A stretch of 64,000 nt of DNA, from NCBI GenBank assembly GCA_049322715.1, contig JBMOQP010000044.1:124001-188000 (forward strand). Direction: 5' to 3'. Each line of letters starts with the position of its first letter. Positions within the stretch are counted from its first letter, which is position 1. The DNA is from Thiofaba sp049322715 (GTDB taxonomy: Bacteria; Pseudomonadota; Gammaproteobacteria; Halothiobacillales; Halothiobacillaceae). The notes beneath the pieces are model-generated. The model made no database searches and had not been told where the DNA came from. It saw nothing but the letters and a program-made list of their open reading frames with translations. The translations under genes and the position numbers were made by a program. Shown here piece after piece: positions 16,533-25,128 of the stretch.

Positions 16533-16663
16533 CCAAGTTCATCATCACGAGGCCCCAAGGGCCGTGGCGATCCGTAGCGCCCTGACTGCACGGGCATGCC
16601 GGATTGCCGCCAGCCGGGAACCGGCATAAGGTCCCCGCCATCCTGACACACCCCGAACTGCCC

Positions 16664-17668
16664 ATGACCATCCTCGTCACCGGCGCCGCCGGCTTCATCG
16701 GTTTCCATGTCACCCAGGCCCTGCTTGCGCGCGGCGAGCGCATCGTCGGCATCGACAACCTGAACGACTATTACGACGTCCGCCTGAAGCACGCCCGCCT
16801 CGCGCAGATCGGCGAGCATCCGAACTTCGAGTTCCTCCGCCTCGACCTCGCCGACCGCGCGGGCATGGCCGATCTCTTCGCGCAGCACAAGCCGAGTCGC
16901 GTGGTCCACCTCGCCGCCCAGGCCGGGGTGCGCTACTCCCTCGAGAACCCGCACGCCTATGTCGACAGCAATCTCGTCGGCTTCATGAACATCCTCGAGG
17001 GCTGCCGGCACAACGCGGTGGAACATCTGGTCTATGCATCCTCGAGCTCGGTCTACGGGCTGAATACCGCCATGCCCTACTCGGTGCACCACAACGTGGA
17101 CCACCCCATCAGCCTCTACGCCGCCACCAAGAAGGCCAACGAGCTGATGGCGCACAGCTATTCGCACCTCTACCGCCTGCCCACCACCGGCCTGCGCTTC
17201 TTCACCGTGTACGGTCCCTGGGGGCGGCCGGACATGGCCTACTTCAAGTTCGCCCAGGCCATCCTCGCGGGCAAGCCGATCGAGGTCTACAACCACGGCA
17301 AGATGCAGCGCGACTTCACCTACATCGATGACATCGTGGAAGGCGTCGTCCGCGTGCTCGACCACGAGCCGCAGCCGAACCCGGACTGGAACGGCCAGCA
17401 CCCAGACCCCGGCAGCAGCCCCGCGCCCTACCGCATCTACAACATCGGCAACCACAGCCCGGTCGAGCTGTCCCGCTTCATCGAAGCCCTTGAGAGCGCC
17501 ATCGGCCGCAAGGCGGAGAAGATCATGCTGCCCATGCAACCGGGCGATGTGCCCGCCACCTATGCCGATGTGGATGACCTTGTGCGCGACACCGGCTTCG
17601 CGCCCAAGACCAGCATCGAGGACGGCCTTGCCCGCTTCGCCGAGTGGTATCGCGGCTATCATGCTTAA
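16664..17668 (+). CDS. UDP-glucuronate 4-epimerase-like NAD-dependent epimerase
   Basis: The 334-residue short-chain dehydrogenase interconverts UDP-glucuronate and UDP-galacturonate by family inference. It shows TGAAGFIGFHV (NAD binding), the family signature GIDNLNDYYDVRLK, SSSSVYG and the catalytic Y-x3-K in LYAATKKANE. The stretch FFTVYGPWGRPDMA is distinctive for UDP-GlcA epimerases. The start at 16664 (MTILVTGAAG) follows the Rossmann-fold rule; an upstream extension is repeat DNA. With ugd at 18633 it gives a route from UDP-glucose to UDP-galacturonate. Confidence 0.9.
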   Translation: MTILVTGAAGFIGFHVTQALLARGERIVGIDNLNDYYDVRLKHARLAQIGEHPNFEFLRLDLADRAGMADLFAQHKPSRVVHLAAQAGVRYSLENPHAYVDSNLVGFMNILEGCRHNAVEHLVYASSSSVYGLNTAMPYSVHHNVDHPISLYAATKKANELMAHSYSHLYRLPTTGLRFFTVYGPWGRPDMAYFKFAQAILAGKPIEVYNHGKMQRDFTYIDDIVEGVVRVLDHEPQPNPDWNGQHPDPGSSPAPYRIYNIGNHSPVELSRFIEALESAIGRKAEKIMLPMQPGDVPATYADVDDLVRDTGFAPKTSIEDGLARFAEWYRGYHA

Positions 17669-17698
17669 GCAATCGTGGCCCTTTTTCCGTGGATCACC

Positions 17699-17998
17699 AT
17701 GCGCCTGACCGCCGAACAAGCCGCCATCATCCGTCAGTCAGCCCGCGCCAGCTTCGGGCCGCGGGCGCGTGTGTGGCTGTTCGGCTCACGCACGGATGAC
17801 CGCAAGCGCGGCGGCGATATTGACCTGCTGGTCAAGCCTGACCAGGACATGAGCGACAGCCTTCTGCTGCGCAAAATCCGCTTTCTCGGCCAGTTGGAAC
17901 GCGCCTTGGGCGAGCAAAAGATCGACGTGGTGATCGAACACGAGCACGATCCACGCCCCATTGTCGAGATCGCCCACCAGACGGGTATCGAACTATGA
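17699..17998 (+). CDS. MNT-domain nucleotidyltransferase (antitoxin of HEPN/MNT pair)
   Basis: This 99-residue minimal nucleotidyltransferase has the motif G-S-x9-D-x-D in FGSRTDDRKRGGDIDLLV (about residues 26-43), with a further Asp at DVVIEHE. In HEPN/MNT toxin-antitoxin systems such proteins neutralise the HEPN RNase, in some cases by adding AMP to it. The ATG at 17699 gives a normal N-terminus (MRLTAEQAAIIR); an upstream ATG would add eight residues. Its stop codon overlaps an ATG at 17995 in an ATGA junction that would start the HEPN partner. Confidence 0.85.
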   Translation: MRLTAEQAAIIRQSARASFGPRARVWLFGSRTDDRKRGGDIDLLVKPDQDMSDSLLLRKIRFLGQLERALGEQKIDVVIEHEHDPRPIVEIAHQTGIEL

Positions 17999-18000
17999 AT

Positions 18001-18143
18001 GGGCACCTTGAAAAACCGTTACGAGCGGACAGAGTGCAAGGAGACCCGCAGCGAATCCCCGAGACATATCAAGAAGATAGGCGAGGGATGAGCGAGGAAG
18101 CGACGCTGCAATCTGTTCGCGGAGTAGGTTTTTCGAGGTACCC
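18001..18143. mobile_element. 143-bp element with 17-bp terminal inverted repeats
   Basis: The left end GGGCACCTTGAAAAACC (18001-18017) and the right end GGTTTTTCGAGGTACCC (18127-18143) are inverted repeats matching at 15 of 17 positions. The internal sequence GTTACGAGCG...GGCGAGGG...GAGGAAGCGACG resembles dispersed non-coding repeats in proteobacteria. It begins 6 bases after the ATG at 17995 that overlaps the MNT stop. It is read through by an open frame continuous with the HEPN gene, so it either supplies an N-terminal extension or separates the two genes. No transposase is present. Confidence 0.75.
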
Positions 18144-18147
18144 GAAC

Positions 18148-18636
18148 ATGACGCCATCCCAACTCGCCCTCGAACAAGCCCAAAGCGCCTGTGCGGCGCA
18201 CAAGGAAGCGCTTGTCGATGCCCTGACCGACATGGACAGGCGGCACCTCACCCCGGCGGATATCGACGCGCCGGCCAAGGATGATCGTCGCCTGCTGGAT
18301 CAATTCGCCTATCGTTTTACGCGGCTTCAGGACGACATGGGGGCCAGGCTTCTTCCTGCCATTCTCCGCTCGCTCGGTGAAGACGTCGCCCACATGTCCG
18401 TCATCGACCGACTCCATCGTCTTGAGCAACTCAACTGGCTTGACTCCGCTGACGAGTGGCTTGATCTGCGCCGCATTCGGAATGAATTCAGCCACGACTA
18501 TCCCGCTACCGCTGAAGAACGATTTGAGCGCCTGACGCTCGCCACCCAGGCGGCACAACGCCTGCTTGACATCCTCGACGTCCTCACCGAGAAACTTCAT
18601 CAGCGCGCCACCTCAAACCCCGCTACCCAGCCATGA
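18148..18636 (+). CDS. HEPN-domain protein (putative RNase toxin)
   Basis: The 162-residue helical protein carries the HEPN catalytic motif R-x4-H in LRRIRNEFSHDYP, about residues 110-122. With the MNT gene upstream it forms a HEPN/MNT toxin-antitoxin pair, where the HEPN protein cleaves RNA. The start at 18148 (MTPSQLALEQ) has GAGG nine bases upstream, contributed by the right end of the 143-bp element. An in-frame ATG at 17995, overlapping the MNT stop, would give a 213-residue protein with 51 extra residues encoded by that element. The shorter form seems the more natural protein; expression is uncertain. Confidence 0.8.
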   Translation: MTPSQLALEQAQSACAAHKEALVDALTDMDRRHLTPADIDAPAKDDRRLLDQFAYRFTRLQDDMGARLLPAILRSLGEDVAHMSVIDRLHRLEQLNWLDSADEWLDLRRIRNEFSHDYPATAEERFERLTLATQAAQRLLDILDVLTEKLHQRATSNPATQP

Positions 18637-19799
18637 AAATCGCCGTCGCCGGAACCGGATACGTAGGCCTTTCAAACGCCCTGCTGCTCGCCCAGCACCA
18701 CGAGGTCGTGGCGCTGGACATCATGCCGGAGAAGGTCGCGATGCTGAACGAGGGCCGCTCGCCCATCGTCGACACCGAGATCGAGGCCTTCCTGCGGCGG
18801 GACGACCTCCACTTCCGCGCCACGCTGGACAAGGAAGAGGCCTACCGCGACGCCGAATTCGTCGTCATCGCCACCCCGACCGACTACGACACGGAAACCA
18901 ACTACTTCGACACCCGTTCGGTCGAGGCCGTGATCCGCGACGTGAGGGCCATCAACCCGGACGCGGTCATGGTCATCAAGTCCACCGTCCCGGTCGGCTA
19001 CACCGCGCGCATCAGGCAGGATCTGGGCACGGAGAACATCCTCTTCTCCCCCGAATTCCTGCGCGAGGGCAAGGCCCTGCACGACAACCTCTATCCCTCG
19101 CGCATCATCGTGGGCGAGAAGTCGGAGCGGGCCGAACGCTTCGCACAGCTGCTGGTGCAGGGCGCGCGCAAGGAGGACATCCCTGTCCTCTTCACCCACC
19201 CCACCGAAGCCGAGGCGATCAAGCTGTTCGCCAACACCTACCTCGCCATGCGCGTGGCCTACTTCAACGAGCTGGACACCTACGCCGAAACCCACGGCCT
19301 GGACACCCGCCAGATCATCCAGGGCGTCGGCCTCGATCCGCGCATCGGCATGCACTACAACAACCCCTCCTTCGGCTACGGCGGCTACTGCCTGCCCAAG
19401 GACACCAAGCAGCTGCTCGCAAACTACCGCGAGGTGCCACAGAACCTGATCCACGCCATCGTCGAGGCCAACACCACCCGCAAGGACTTCATCGCGGACT
19501 CCATCATCCGCCGCAACCCCAAGGTGGTCGGCATCTACCGCCTGATCATGAAGAGCGGCTCGGACAACTTCCGCGCCTCTTCCATCCAGGGAATCATGAA
19601 ACGGATCAAGGCCAAGGGCATCGAGGTGGTGATCTACGAACCCGTGCTGAAGGACGAGACCTTCTTCAATTCGCGCGTCATCACGGATCTCGACGAATTC
19701 AAGCTTGTCTCGGACGTCATCGTCGCCAACCGCATGACCGACAACATTCGGGACGTGGCCGACAAGGTCTACACACGCGATCTCTTTGGCAGTGATTAA
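18633..19799 (+). CDS. ugd: UDP-glucose 6-dehydrogenase
   Basis: This enzyme oxidises UDP-glucose to UDP-glucuronate with two NAD+. The 388-residue product matches the short Ugd form. It has a Rossmann start (MKIAVAGTGYVGLSNALLL), TPTDYDTETNYFDT, KSTVPVGYT, PEFLREGKAL and the catalytic-cysteine motif GYGGYCLPKDTKQL. The start overlaps the HEPN stop by four bases, so it is probably co-transcribed. With the epimerase at 16664 it feeds UDP-glucuronate and UDP-galacturonate into the surface polymer. Confidence 0.94.
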   Translation: MKIAVAGTGYVGLSNALLLAQHHEVVALDIMPEKVAMLNEGRSPIVDTEIEAFLRRDDLHFRATLDKEEAYRDAEFVVIATPTDYDTETNYFDTRSVEAVIRDVRAINPDAVMVIKSTVPVGYTARIRQDLGTENILFSPEFLREGKALHDNLYPSRIIVGEKSERAERFAQLLVQGARKEDIPVLFTHPTEAEAIKLFANTYLAMRVAYFNELDTYAETHGLDTRQIIQGVGLDPRIGMHYNNPSFGYGGYCLPKDTKQLLANYREVPQNLIHAIVEANTTRKDFIADSIIRRNPKVVGIYRLIMKSGSDNFRASSIQGIMKRIKAKGIEVVIYEPVLKDETFFNSRVITDLDEFKLVSDVIVANRMTDNIRDVADKVYTRDLFGSD

Positions 19800-19854
19800 A
19801 CGATCACAAACACACTCATTACGATTAATCAACCGCAATCAGGACTATTGAATA

Positions 19855-20859
19855 ATGCTCAACGGGAAATCCATCCTCATCACCGGCGGCACCGGCTCTT
19901 TTGGCAAGCAATACGTTCGCACCATCCTCGAACGCTACGCCCCCAAGCGGGTCGTAATCTATTCACGCGACGAGCTCAAGCAATTCGAAATGCAGCAGGA
20001 GTTCAATAGCCCCGAGATGCGCTACTTCATCGGGGATGTACGCGACAAGGCGCGCCTGAGCCAGGCCATGAAGGGGATTGACTACGTCATCCACGCCGCT
20101 GCCCTCAAGCAGGTCCCGGCTGCGGAATACAACCCCATGGAGTGCATCAAGACCAACGTCCATGGCGCCGAGAACGTCATCCATGCAGCGCTGGAGAACA
20201 ATGTGGAGAAGGTGATCGCCCTCTCCACCGACAAGGCGGCCAACCCGATCAACCTGTACGGCGCAACGAAGCTTGCCTCCGACAAGCTGTTTGTCGCGGC
20301 CAACAACATGGCGGGCGGTCATCGCACCACCTTCGGTGTCGTGCGCTATGGCAACGTCGTGGGCTCCCGTGGCTCCGTCGTCCCCTTCTTCAAGAAGCTG
20401 ATCGCCCAGGGGGCCGACCATCTGCCCATCACCGACGAGCGCATGACCCGTTTCTGGATCACCCTCCAGCAGGGGGTGGATTTCGTTCTCAAGAACTTCG
20501 AACGCATGCACGGTGGCGAAATCTTCGTGCCCAAGATCCCGTCCATCCGCATCACGGACCTGGCCGAGGCCATGGCCCCCGGCATGCCGCAGAAAGTCAT
20601 CGGCATTCGTCCGGGCGAGAAGCTGCACGAAATCATGTGCCCGGCCGATGATTCCCATCTCACGCTGGAATTCGATGACCACTACGTGATCTGCCCGACC
20701 ATCAAATTCCATCACCGCGAGGTGGACTACGCCGTGAACAACCTGGGCGAGAAGGGCGAGCTGGTGCCGCAAGGATTCGAGTACAACTCCGGCAACAACC
20801 CCCACTTCCTCTCCGTTGAAGAAGCGCGGGAGTTCAACCGCATGGCCGGAGAGTCCTGA
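19855..20859 (+). CDS. pseB: UDP-GlcNAc 4,6-dehydratase (inverting) PseB
   Basis: PseB starts pseudaminic acid synthesis by converting UDP-GlcNAc to the 4-keto-6-deoxy L-arabino sugar. The 334-residue product shows TGGTGSFGKQYV at the N-terminus, the family-specific YSRDELKQFEM, HAAALKQVPAAEYNP and the active-site region STDKAANPINLYGATKLASDK with the catalytic Lys. It is the first of the six pathway enzymes, all present here between 19855 and 26712. Confidence 0.95.
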   Translation: MLNGKSILITGGTGSFGKQYVRTILERYAPKRVVIYSRDELKQFEMQQEFNSPEMRYFIGDVRDKARLSQAMKGIDYVIHAAALKQVPAAEYNPMECIKTNVHGAENVIHAALENNVEKVIALSTDKAANPINLYGATKLASDKLFVAANNMAGGHRTTFGVVRYGNVVGSRGSVVPFFKKLIAQGADHLPITDERMTRFWITLQQGVDFVLKNFERMHGGEIFVPKIPSIRITDLAEAMAPGMPQKVIGIRPGEKLHEIMCPADDSHLTLEFDDHYVICPTIKFHHREVDYAVNNLGEKGELVPQGFEYNSGNNPHFLSVEEAREFNRMAGES

Positions 20860-20870
20860 GAGGCAGCTTC

Positions 20871-22151
20871 ATGTCCCCAGCATGGGCGCCACGCCTCCTG
20901 AACGTGGCGCTGCGCCTTATGGCCATGGGCAGCCGCTTTGCCCTGATCTTTGTCCTTGCCAAGCTTCTAGAGCCGGCCGAGGTGGGCTTGTTCGGCCTTT
21001 TCCTCGCCACGGTCGGTTTCAGCATGCTCGTCATCGGCGGGGACTACTACACCTACAGCCAGCGGGAACTAATGTCCCTGCCGCGTGAGCGCTGGTCGTT
21101 TGTCCTGCAGCACCAGATCCTGGCCACGGGGATGCTCTACATCATCCTCATCCCGCCTCAACTGCTGCTGTTCACCCTTGACCTGCTTCCCGCGCACTTG
21201 ATGTTCTGGTTTTTCGCCCTTCTTGTGGCAGAACATCTTGCCCAGGAGATCAACCGCCTCCTTGTCGCGATGCAGCGTCCGCTGCTTGCAAGCTGGGTGC
21301 TGTTCATACGCATGGGGGCCTGGGTGTGGGGGCTGCTGCCCATCATCTGGTTCCTGCCGGACACCCGGAACCTCGAAACAACCTTCATCGCCTGGCTGGC
21401 CGGAGGACTGTTCGCCATCCTTGTCGGAGGCTTGGGCATCCTGCGTGAAGTCTCTCCATGGCGCTCCTGGCCCGTGGATTTCACATGGCTGAAGCGCGGA
21501 TTCGGCGTCGGTCTGCTGTTCCTTGTCGCCACCATGTGCTTCAAGGCTCTGACGACCGTCGACCGATTCGTCGTCGAGGCGCTCAATGGCATGGATCTGC
21601 TCGGTGTCTATGTCCTCTACATGGGCATGGCGATGGCGATCATGAGCTTCCTCGACGCCGCCGTCTTCTCCTTCCTGTATCCACGCATGGTCAGCGCCTA
21701 TCGTCACGGCGATCACCCTACCTACCAGCGCCTCAAGAAGGAAATGCTCTGGTCGACGCTCGGCATTAGTGCCGGCCTCGCGGCCGGGATCGCCGCGGCC
21801 GCCCCCTTCGTGCTGGACTGGATCGGACGGCCGCTCTACGCCGAACACATGCATCTGCTATGGCTGCTGCTTGCCGTCGCCGTGATCTACACAGCGGGCA
21901 TGATCCCCCACTATGGCCTTTACGCACGCGGAGCGGATCGTAGCATCGTCGCTGCACACATCTCGTCGCTTGTGGTCTTCATTCTCACCATCGCCCTGCT
22001 TGCCCGCGTAGCACCGCTTGAAGCCGCCGCCTACGGCCTTATCGCCGCATTCGTGTGGATGGGCGGACTCAAGCTTGTGCAATATCGGCGACAAAGCGGT
22101 GACCTGACACCGGCAAGTGCCACAACCTCGCCTTCCCAAGGAGCCACCTGA
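20871..22151 (+). CDS. Polysaccharide flippase, Wzx-like membrane protein
   Basis: The 426-residue protein has about twelve hydrophobic segments and the layout of the oligosaccharide flippase (MOP/Wzx) family, including an early LLEPAEVGLFGLF stretch. It should move the lipid-linked repeat unit across the inner membrane. It lies between pseB and pseC, 11 bp after pseB and 3 bp before pseC, so it is part of the same operon. Wzx sequences diverge fast, so substrate is not inferred beyond the local context. Confidence 0.8.
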   Translation: MSPAWAPRLLNVALRLMAMGSRFALIFVLAKLLEPAEVGLFGLFLATVGFSMLVIGGDYYTYSQRELMSLPRERWSFVLQHQILATGMLYIILIPPQLLLFTLDLLPAHLMFWFFALLVAEHLAQEINRLLVAMQRPLLASWVLFIRMGAWVWGLLPIIWFLPDTRNLETTFIAWLAGGLFAILVGGLGILREVSPWRSWPVDFTWLKRGFGVGLLFLVATMCFKALTTVDRFVVEALNGMDLLGVYVLYMGMAMAIMSFLDAAVFSFLYPRMVSAYRHGDHPTYQRLKKEMLWSTLGISAGLAAGIAAAAPFVLDWIGRPLYAEHMHLLWLLLAVAVIYTAGMIPHYGLYARGADRSIVAAHISSLVVFILTIALLARVAPLEAAAYGLIAAFVWMGGLKLVQYRRQSGDLTPASATTSPSQGAT

Positions 22152-22154
22152 ATC

Positions 22155-23315
22155 ATGATCCCTTACGGACGTCAGGAGATAACCCAAGCCGATATAGACG
22201 CCGTGGTCGAGGTGCTCCGCTCGGACTTCCTCACCCAGGGCCCGATGGTGCCGCGCTTCGAGAAGGCCGTGGCCGACTACTGCGGCGCGCAGCACGCCGT
22301 GGCCGTCAACAGCGCCACCTCGGCCCTGCACATCGCCTGCCTTGCCCTTGGCCTTGGTCCCGGCGACAGGCTGTGGACCAGTCCGATCACCTTCGTGGCC
22401 TCCGCCAACTGCGGCCTGTATTGCGGTGCCGAGGTTGACTTTGTCGACATCGACCCGCGCACGTACAACCTTTGCCCCAAGGCACTCGAGCGCAAACTGG
22501 TGGAGGCCGAAAAACAAGGACGCCTGCCGAAGATCGTGATCCCAGTCCACCTGTGCGGCCAACCGTGCGATATGCAGGCCATCCACACCCTGAGCCAGCG
22601 TTTCGGTTTTCGCATCATTGAGGACGCCTCGCATGCCATCGGCGGCAGGTATCGGGGCGAGCCCATCGGCAACGGCCGCTACAGCGACATCACGGTCTTC
22701 AGTTTCCACCCGGTAAAGATCATCACCACCGCCGAGGGGGGGATGGCCCTGACCAACGATGCGGAGCTGGCGGAGCGCATGGCCCTGCTACGCAGCCATG
22801 GCATTACCCGCGATCAGGCCCAGATGACTCATGCGCCAGATGGCCCCTGGTACTACCAGCAGATCGACCTGGGCTTCAACTACCGCATGACCGAGCTGCA
22901 GGCCGCCCTTGGTGTCAGCCAGATGGAACGCCTGGATGATTACGTAAGTCGCCGCCATGCCCTGGCAAAACGCTACGATGAAATGCTCGCGGACCTGCCC
23001 GTGACCCTGCCATGGCAACACCCGGACAGTTACTCCGGCCTGCACCTCTATGTCATCCGCCTGAAGCTGGATCAGATTGACCGAACCCATCGGGAGGTTT
23101 TCGAGGCCTTGCGGGAGCAGGGTATCGGCGTCAACCTGCACTACATCCCTGTACACACCCAGCCCTACTATCAGCGTATGGGCTTTAAGATCGGGGATTT
23201 TCCTGAGACCGAGCGCTACTACGCGGAGGCCATCAGCCTGCCGATGTATCCGACCATGACCACAGAGGAGCAGGATCAGGTCATCACTGCACTGAGCAAG
23301 GCGCTGCGGACATGA
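22155..23315 (+). CDS. pseC: UDP-4-keto-6-deoxy-N-acetylaltrosamine aminotransferase PseC
   Basis: PseC is the PLP aminotransferase that aminates C4 of the PseB product. The 386-residue protein belongs to the DegT/DnrJ/EryC1 family. It has IPYGRQEITQADIDAV and FLTQGPMVPRFE at the N-terminus, and the PLP lysine lies in FHPVKIITTAEGG. The typical NYRMTELQAALG follows. The next gene, pseF, overlaps its stop by four bases. Confidence 0.95.
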   Translation: MIPYGRQEITQADIDAVVEVLRSDFLTQGPMVPRFEKAVADYCGAQHAVAVNSATSALHIACLALGLGPGDRLWTSPITFVASANCGLYCGAEVDFVDIDPRTYNLCPKALERKLVEAEKQGRLPKIVIPVHLCGQPCDMQAIHTLSQRFGFRIIEDASHAIGGRYRGEPIGNGRYSDITVFSFHPVKIITTAEGGMALTNDAELAERMALLRSHGITRDQAQMTHAPDGPWYYQQIDLGFNYRMTELQAALGVSQMERLDDYVSRRHALAKRYDEMLADLPVTLPWQHPDSYSGLHLYVIRLKLDQIDRTHREVFEALREQGIGVNLHYIPVHTQPYYQRMGFKIGDFPETERYYAEAISLPMYPTMTTEEQDQVITALSKALRT

Positions 23316-24007
23316 GACTCGCCGTCATCCCCGCCCGCGGCGGCAGCAAGCGCATCCCGCGCAAGAACATTAGGCCCTTCGGCGGAAAGCCGATGATCGC
23401 CTGGTCGATCGAGGCCGCGCTGCAGAGCGGCTGTTTCGACCACGTGATCGTCTCCACCGACGACGCCGAGATTGCCGACGTCGCCCGTGCCCATGGCGCT
23501 GCCGTGCCCTTCATGCGCCCCGCCGAACTGTCGGATGACCACACCGGAACCATCCCGGTCATCCGCCATGCCATCGAGTGGTTCCAGCGACAGGGCACAG
23601 CGCCCGAGAAGGTCTGCTGCATCTATGCGACGGCGCCGTTTGTCCGGGTGGAAGATATCCGGCAGGGGCTGGATGTACTGGGCTCGACCGGCTGCGACTA
23701 CGCCTTCTCCGTCACCAGTTACGCCTTCCCCATCCAGCGCGCCCTCCGCCTCACGGCGACAGGCCGGGTGGAAATGTTCCACCCCGAACACTTCAACACC
23801 CGCTCGCAAGATCTGGAAGAGGCCTACCACGATGCCGGCCAGTTCTACTGGGGCCAAAATTCGGCATGGCTGGCGGGCAAGCCGATCTTCTCCCCCGCTG
23901 CTGCGCCCGTGATCCTCCCGCGTCACCGGGTGCAGGACATCGACACCCCCGAGGACTGGGAGCGTGCCGAGTGGATGTTCAAGGCCATGAGGGAGGTTGC
24001 GGCATGA
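23312..24007 (+). CDS. pseF: Pseudaminic acid cytidylyltransferase PseF
   Basis: PseF activates pseudaminic acid to CMP-pseudaminic acid, the last step of the pathway. The 231-residue product has the CMP-sugar synthetase N-terminal motif IPARGGSKRIPRKNI and the later YATAPFVRVEDI. A typical C-terminus follows (RVQDIDTPEDWERAE). It overlaps pseC by four bases and pseG by four bases, which shows tight coupling of the pathway genes. Confidence 0.95.
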   Translation: MRLAVIPARGGSKRIPRKNIRPFGGKPMIAWSIEAALQSGCFDHVIVSTDDAEIADVARAHGAAVPFMRPAELSDDHTGTIPVIRHAIEWFQRQGTAPEKVCCIYATAPFVRVEDIRQGLDVLGSTGCDYAFSVTSYAFPIQRALRLTATGRVEMFHPEHFNTRSQDLEEAYHDAGQFYWGQNSAWLAGKPIFSPAAAPVILPRHRVQDIDTPEDWERAEWMFKAMREVAA

Positions 24008-25128
24008 CGGCAAGCCGCCCGATATCCGTGGCCTTCCGTGTCGACGCCTCGCTCGACATCGGCACCGGCCACGTCATGCGCTGCCTGACCCTTGCCGACG
24101 CCCTCGCCACCAGTGGTGCGGAGTGCCGCTTCATCTGTCGCGAGCACCCCGGCCACCTGATCGAACACATCCGCGGCAAGGGCTACCGTGTCGATACACT
24201 CCCCGCAGGAGCGAGCTTGCTCGCGATGGGAGGTGAGACCCACCCCAGGGACAACCCACCGCATGCCCACTGGTTGGGTTGCCCCTGGGAAACCGATGCG
24301 GCGGAAACCAGGGCCATCCTCAGCCAAGATGAGCCGGACTGGCTCGTGGTTGACCACTACGCCCTCGACTCGCGCTGGGAGCAGGCACTGCAAGGCTGTT
24401 ACCAGAAGCTCATGGTCATCGACGACCTGGCCGATCGCCCCCATGCCTGTGACCTTCTGCTCGACCAGAATCTGGGGCGCGAACCGGGCGACTACGAAGC
24501 GCTTGTGCCCGCATACTGCCGACGCCTTATCGGCCCCCAATATGCCTTGCTGCGTCCCGAATTCGCCGCCCTGCGCGAATACAGCCTGCAGCGTCGCCAG
24601 CGACCTGCGCTGAAACGCCTGCTCATCACCATGGGCGGCGTAGACCAACCGAATGCAACCGGCAAGGTCCTAGAAGCACTGAAGGCATGCCCACTTCCAT
24701 CCGACTGCCAGATCACCGTGGTCATGGGCGCAAGTGCGCCGTGGCTTGATCAGGTGCGCAGCCTTGCGGCCACGATGCCTTGGCCGACCACGGTGCGCGT
24801 CAGCATCAGCGACATGGCCCAAGTGATGGCGGATAGCGACCTCGCCATCGGGGCGGCGGGCGGCACGTCATGGGAGAGGTGCTGTCTTGGCCTGCCCACG
24901 CTGCTCGTTATCCTGGCGGAAAATCAGGAAGAGGGGGCACTTGCCCTGCAACAGAGGGGCGCAGCCCGTTTGCTCGGGAAGCCCGATGCCATCCCGCATG
25001 AATTGAAATCCATCTTTCCCATGTTGCTGGAAGAACGATCGTTGGCTGACATGATTCACGCCGCCAGCGAGGTCACGGATGGTCGAGGAGCACCCCATGT
25101 CCTGGAGCAGATGGGGAAACTGGCATGA
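24004..25128 (+). CDS. pseG: UDP-2,4-diacetamido-trideoxy-altropyranose hydrolase PseG, with insertion
   Basis: PseG releases UDP from the 2,4-diacetamido-2,4,6-trideoxy-L-altrose nucleotide. The 374-residue product has FRVDASLDIGTGHVMRC, the catalytic-region motif DHYALDSRWE and the GT-B-like C-terminal half with IGAAGGTSWER. An open frame runs much further upstream inside pseF but the ATG at 24004, overlapping the pseF stop, gives the right start. Residues about 68-80 (GASLLAMGGETHP), just before HAHWLGCPWE, are unusual and coincide with a REP palindrome at 24205-24226. The insertion is in frame. Confidence 0.93.
   Translation: MTASRPISVAFRVDASLDIGTGHVMRCLTLADALATSGAECRFICREHPGHLIEHIRGKGYRVDTLPAGASLLAMGGETHPRDNPPHAHWLGCPWETDAAETRAILSQDEPDWLVVDHYALDSRWEQALQGCYQKLMVIDDLADRPHACDLLLDQNLGREPGDYEALVPAYCRRLIGPQYALLRPEFAALREYSLQRRQRPALKRLLITMGGVDQPNATGKVLEALKACPLPSDCQITVVMGASAPWLDQVRSLAATMPWPTTVRVSISDMAQVMADSDLAIGAAGGTSWERCCLGLPTLLVILAENQEEGALALQQRGAARLLGKPDAIPHELKSIFPMLLEERSLADMIHAASEVTDGRGAPHVLEQMGKLA
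24205..24289. repeat. REP palindrome plus long inverted repeat inside pseG
   Basis: GCAGGAGCGAGCTTGCTCGC at 24205-24224 is a textbook REP head like those found in Pseudomonas-type spacers, here inside a coding region. Just downstream, CCCAGGGACAACCCA (24244-24258) and TGGGTTGCCCCTGGG (24275-24289) form a 15-bp inverted repeat with one mismatch. The right arm encodes the conserved LGCPW stretch, so the left arm may be an inverted copy of it. The reading frame is kept across the whole region. Confidence 0.75.

Noticed and set aside
23578..24003. Upstream extension of the pseG frame by 142 codons
   Set aside because: It lies wholly inside pseF in another frame; the ATG at 24004 overlapping the pseF stop gives the family-correct start.
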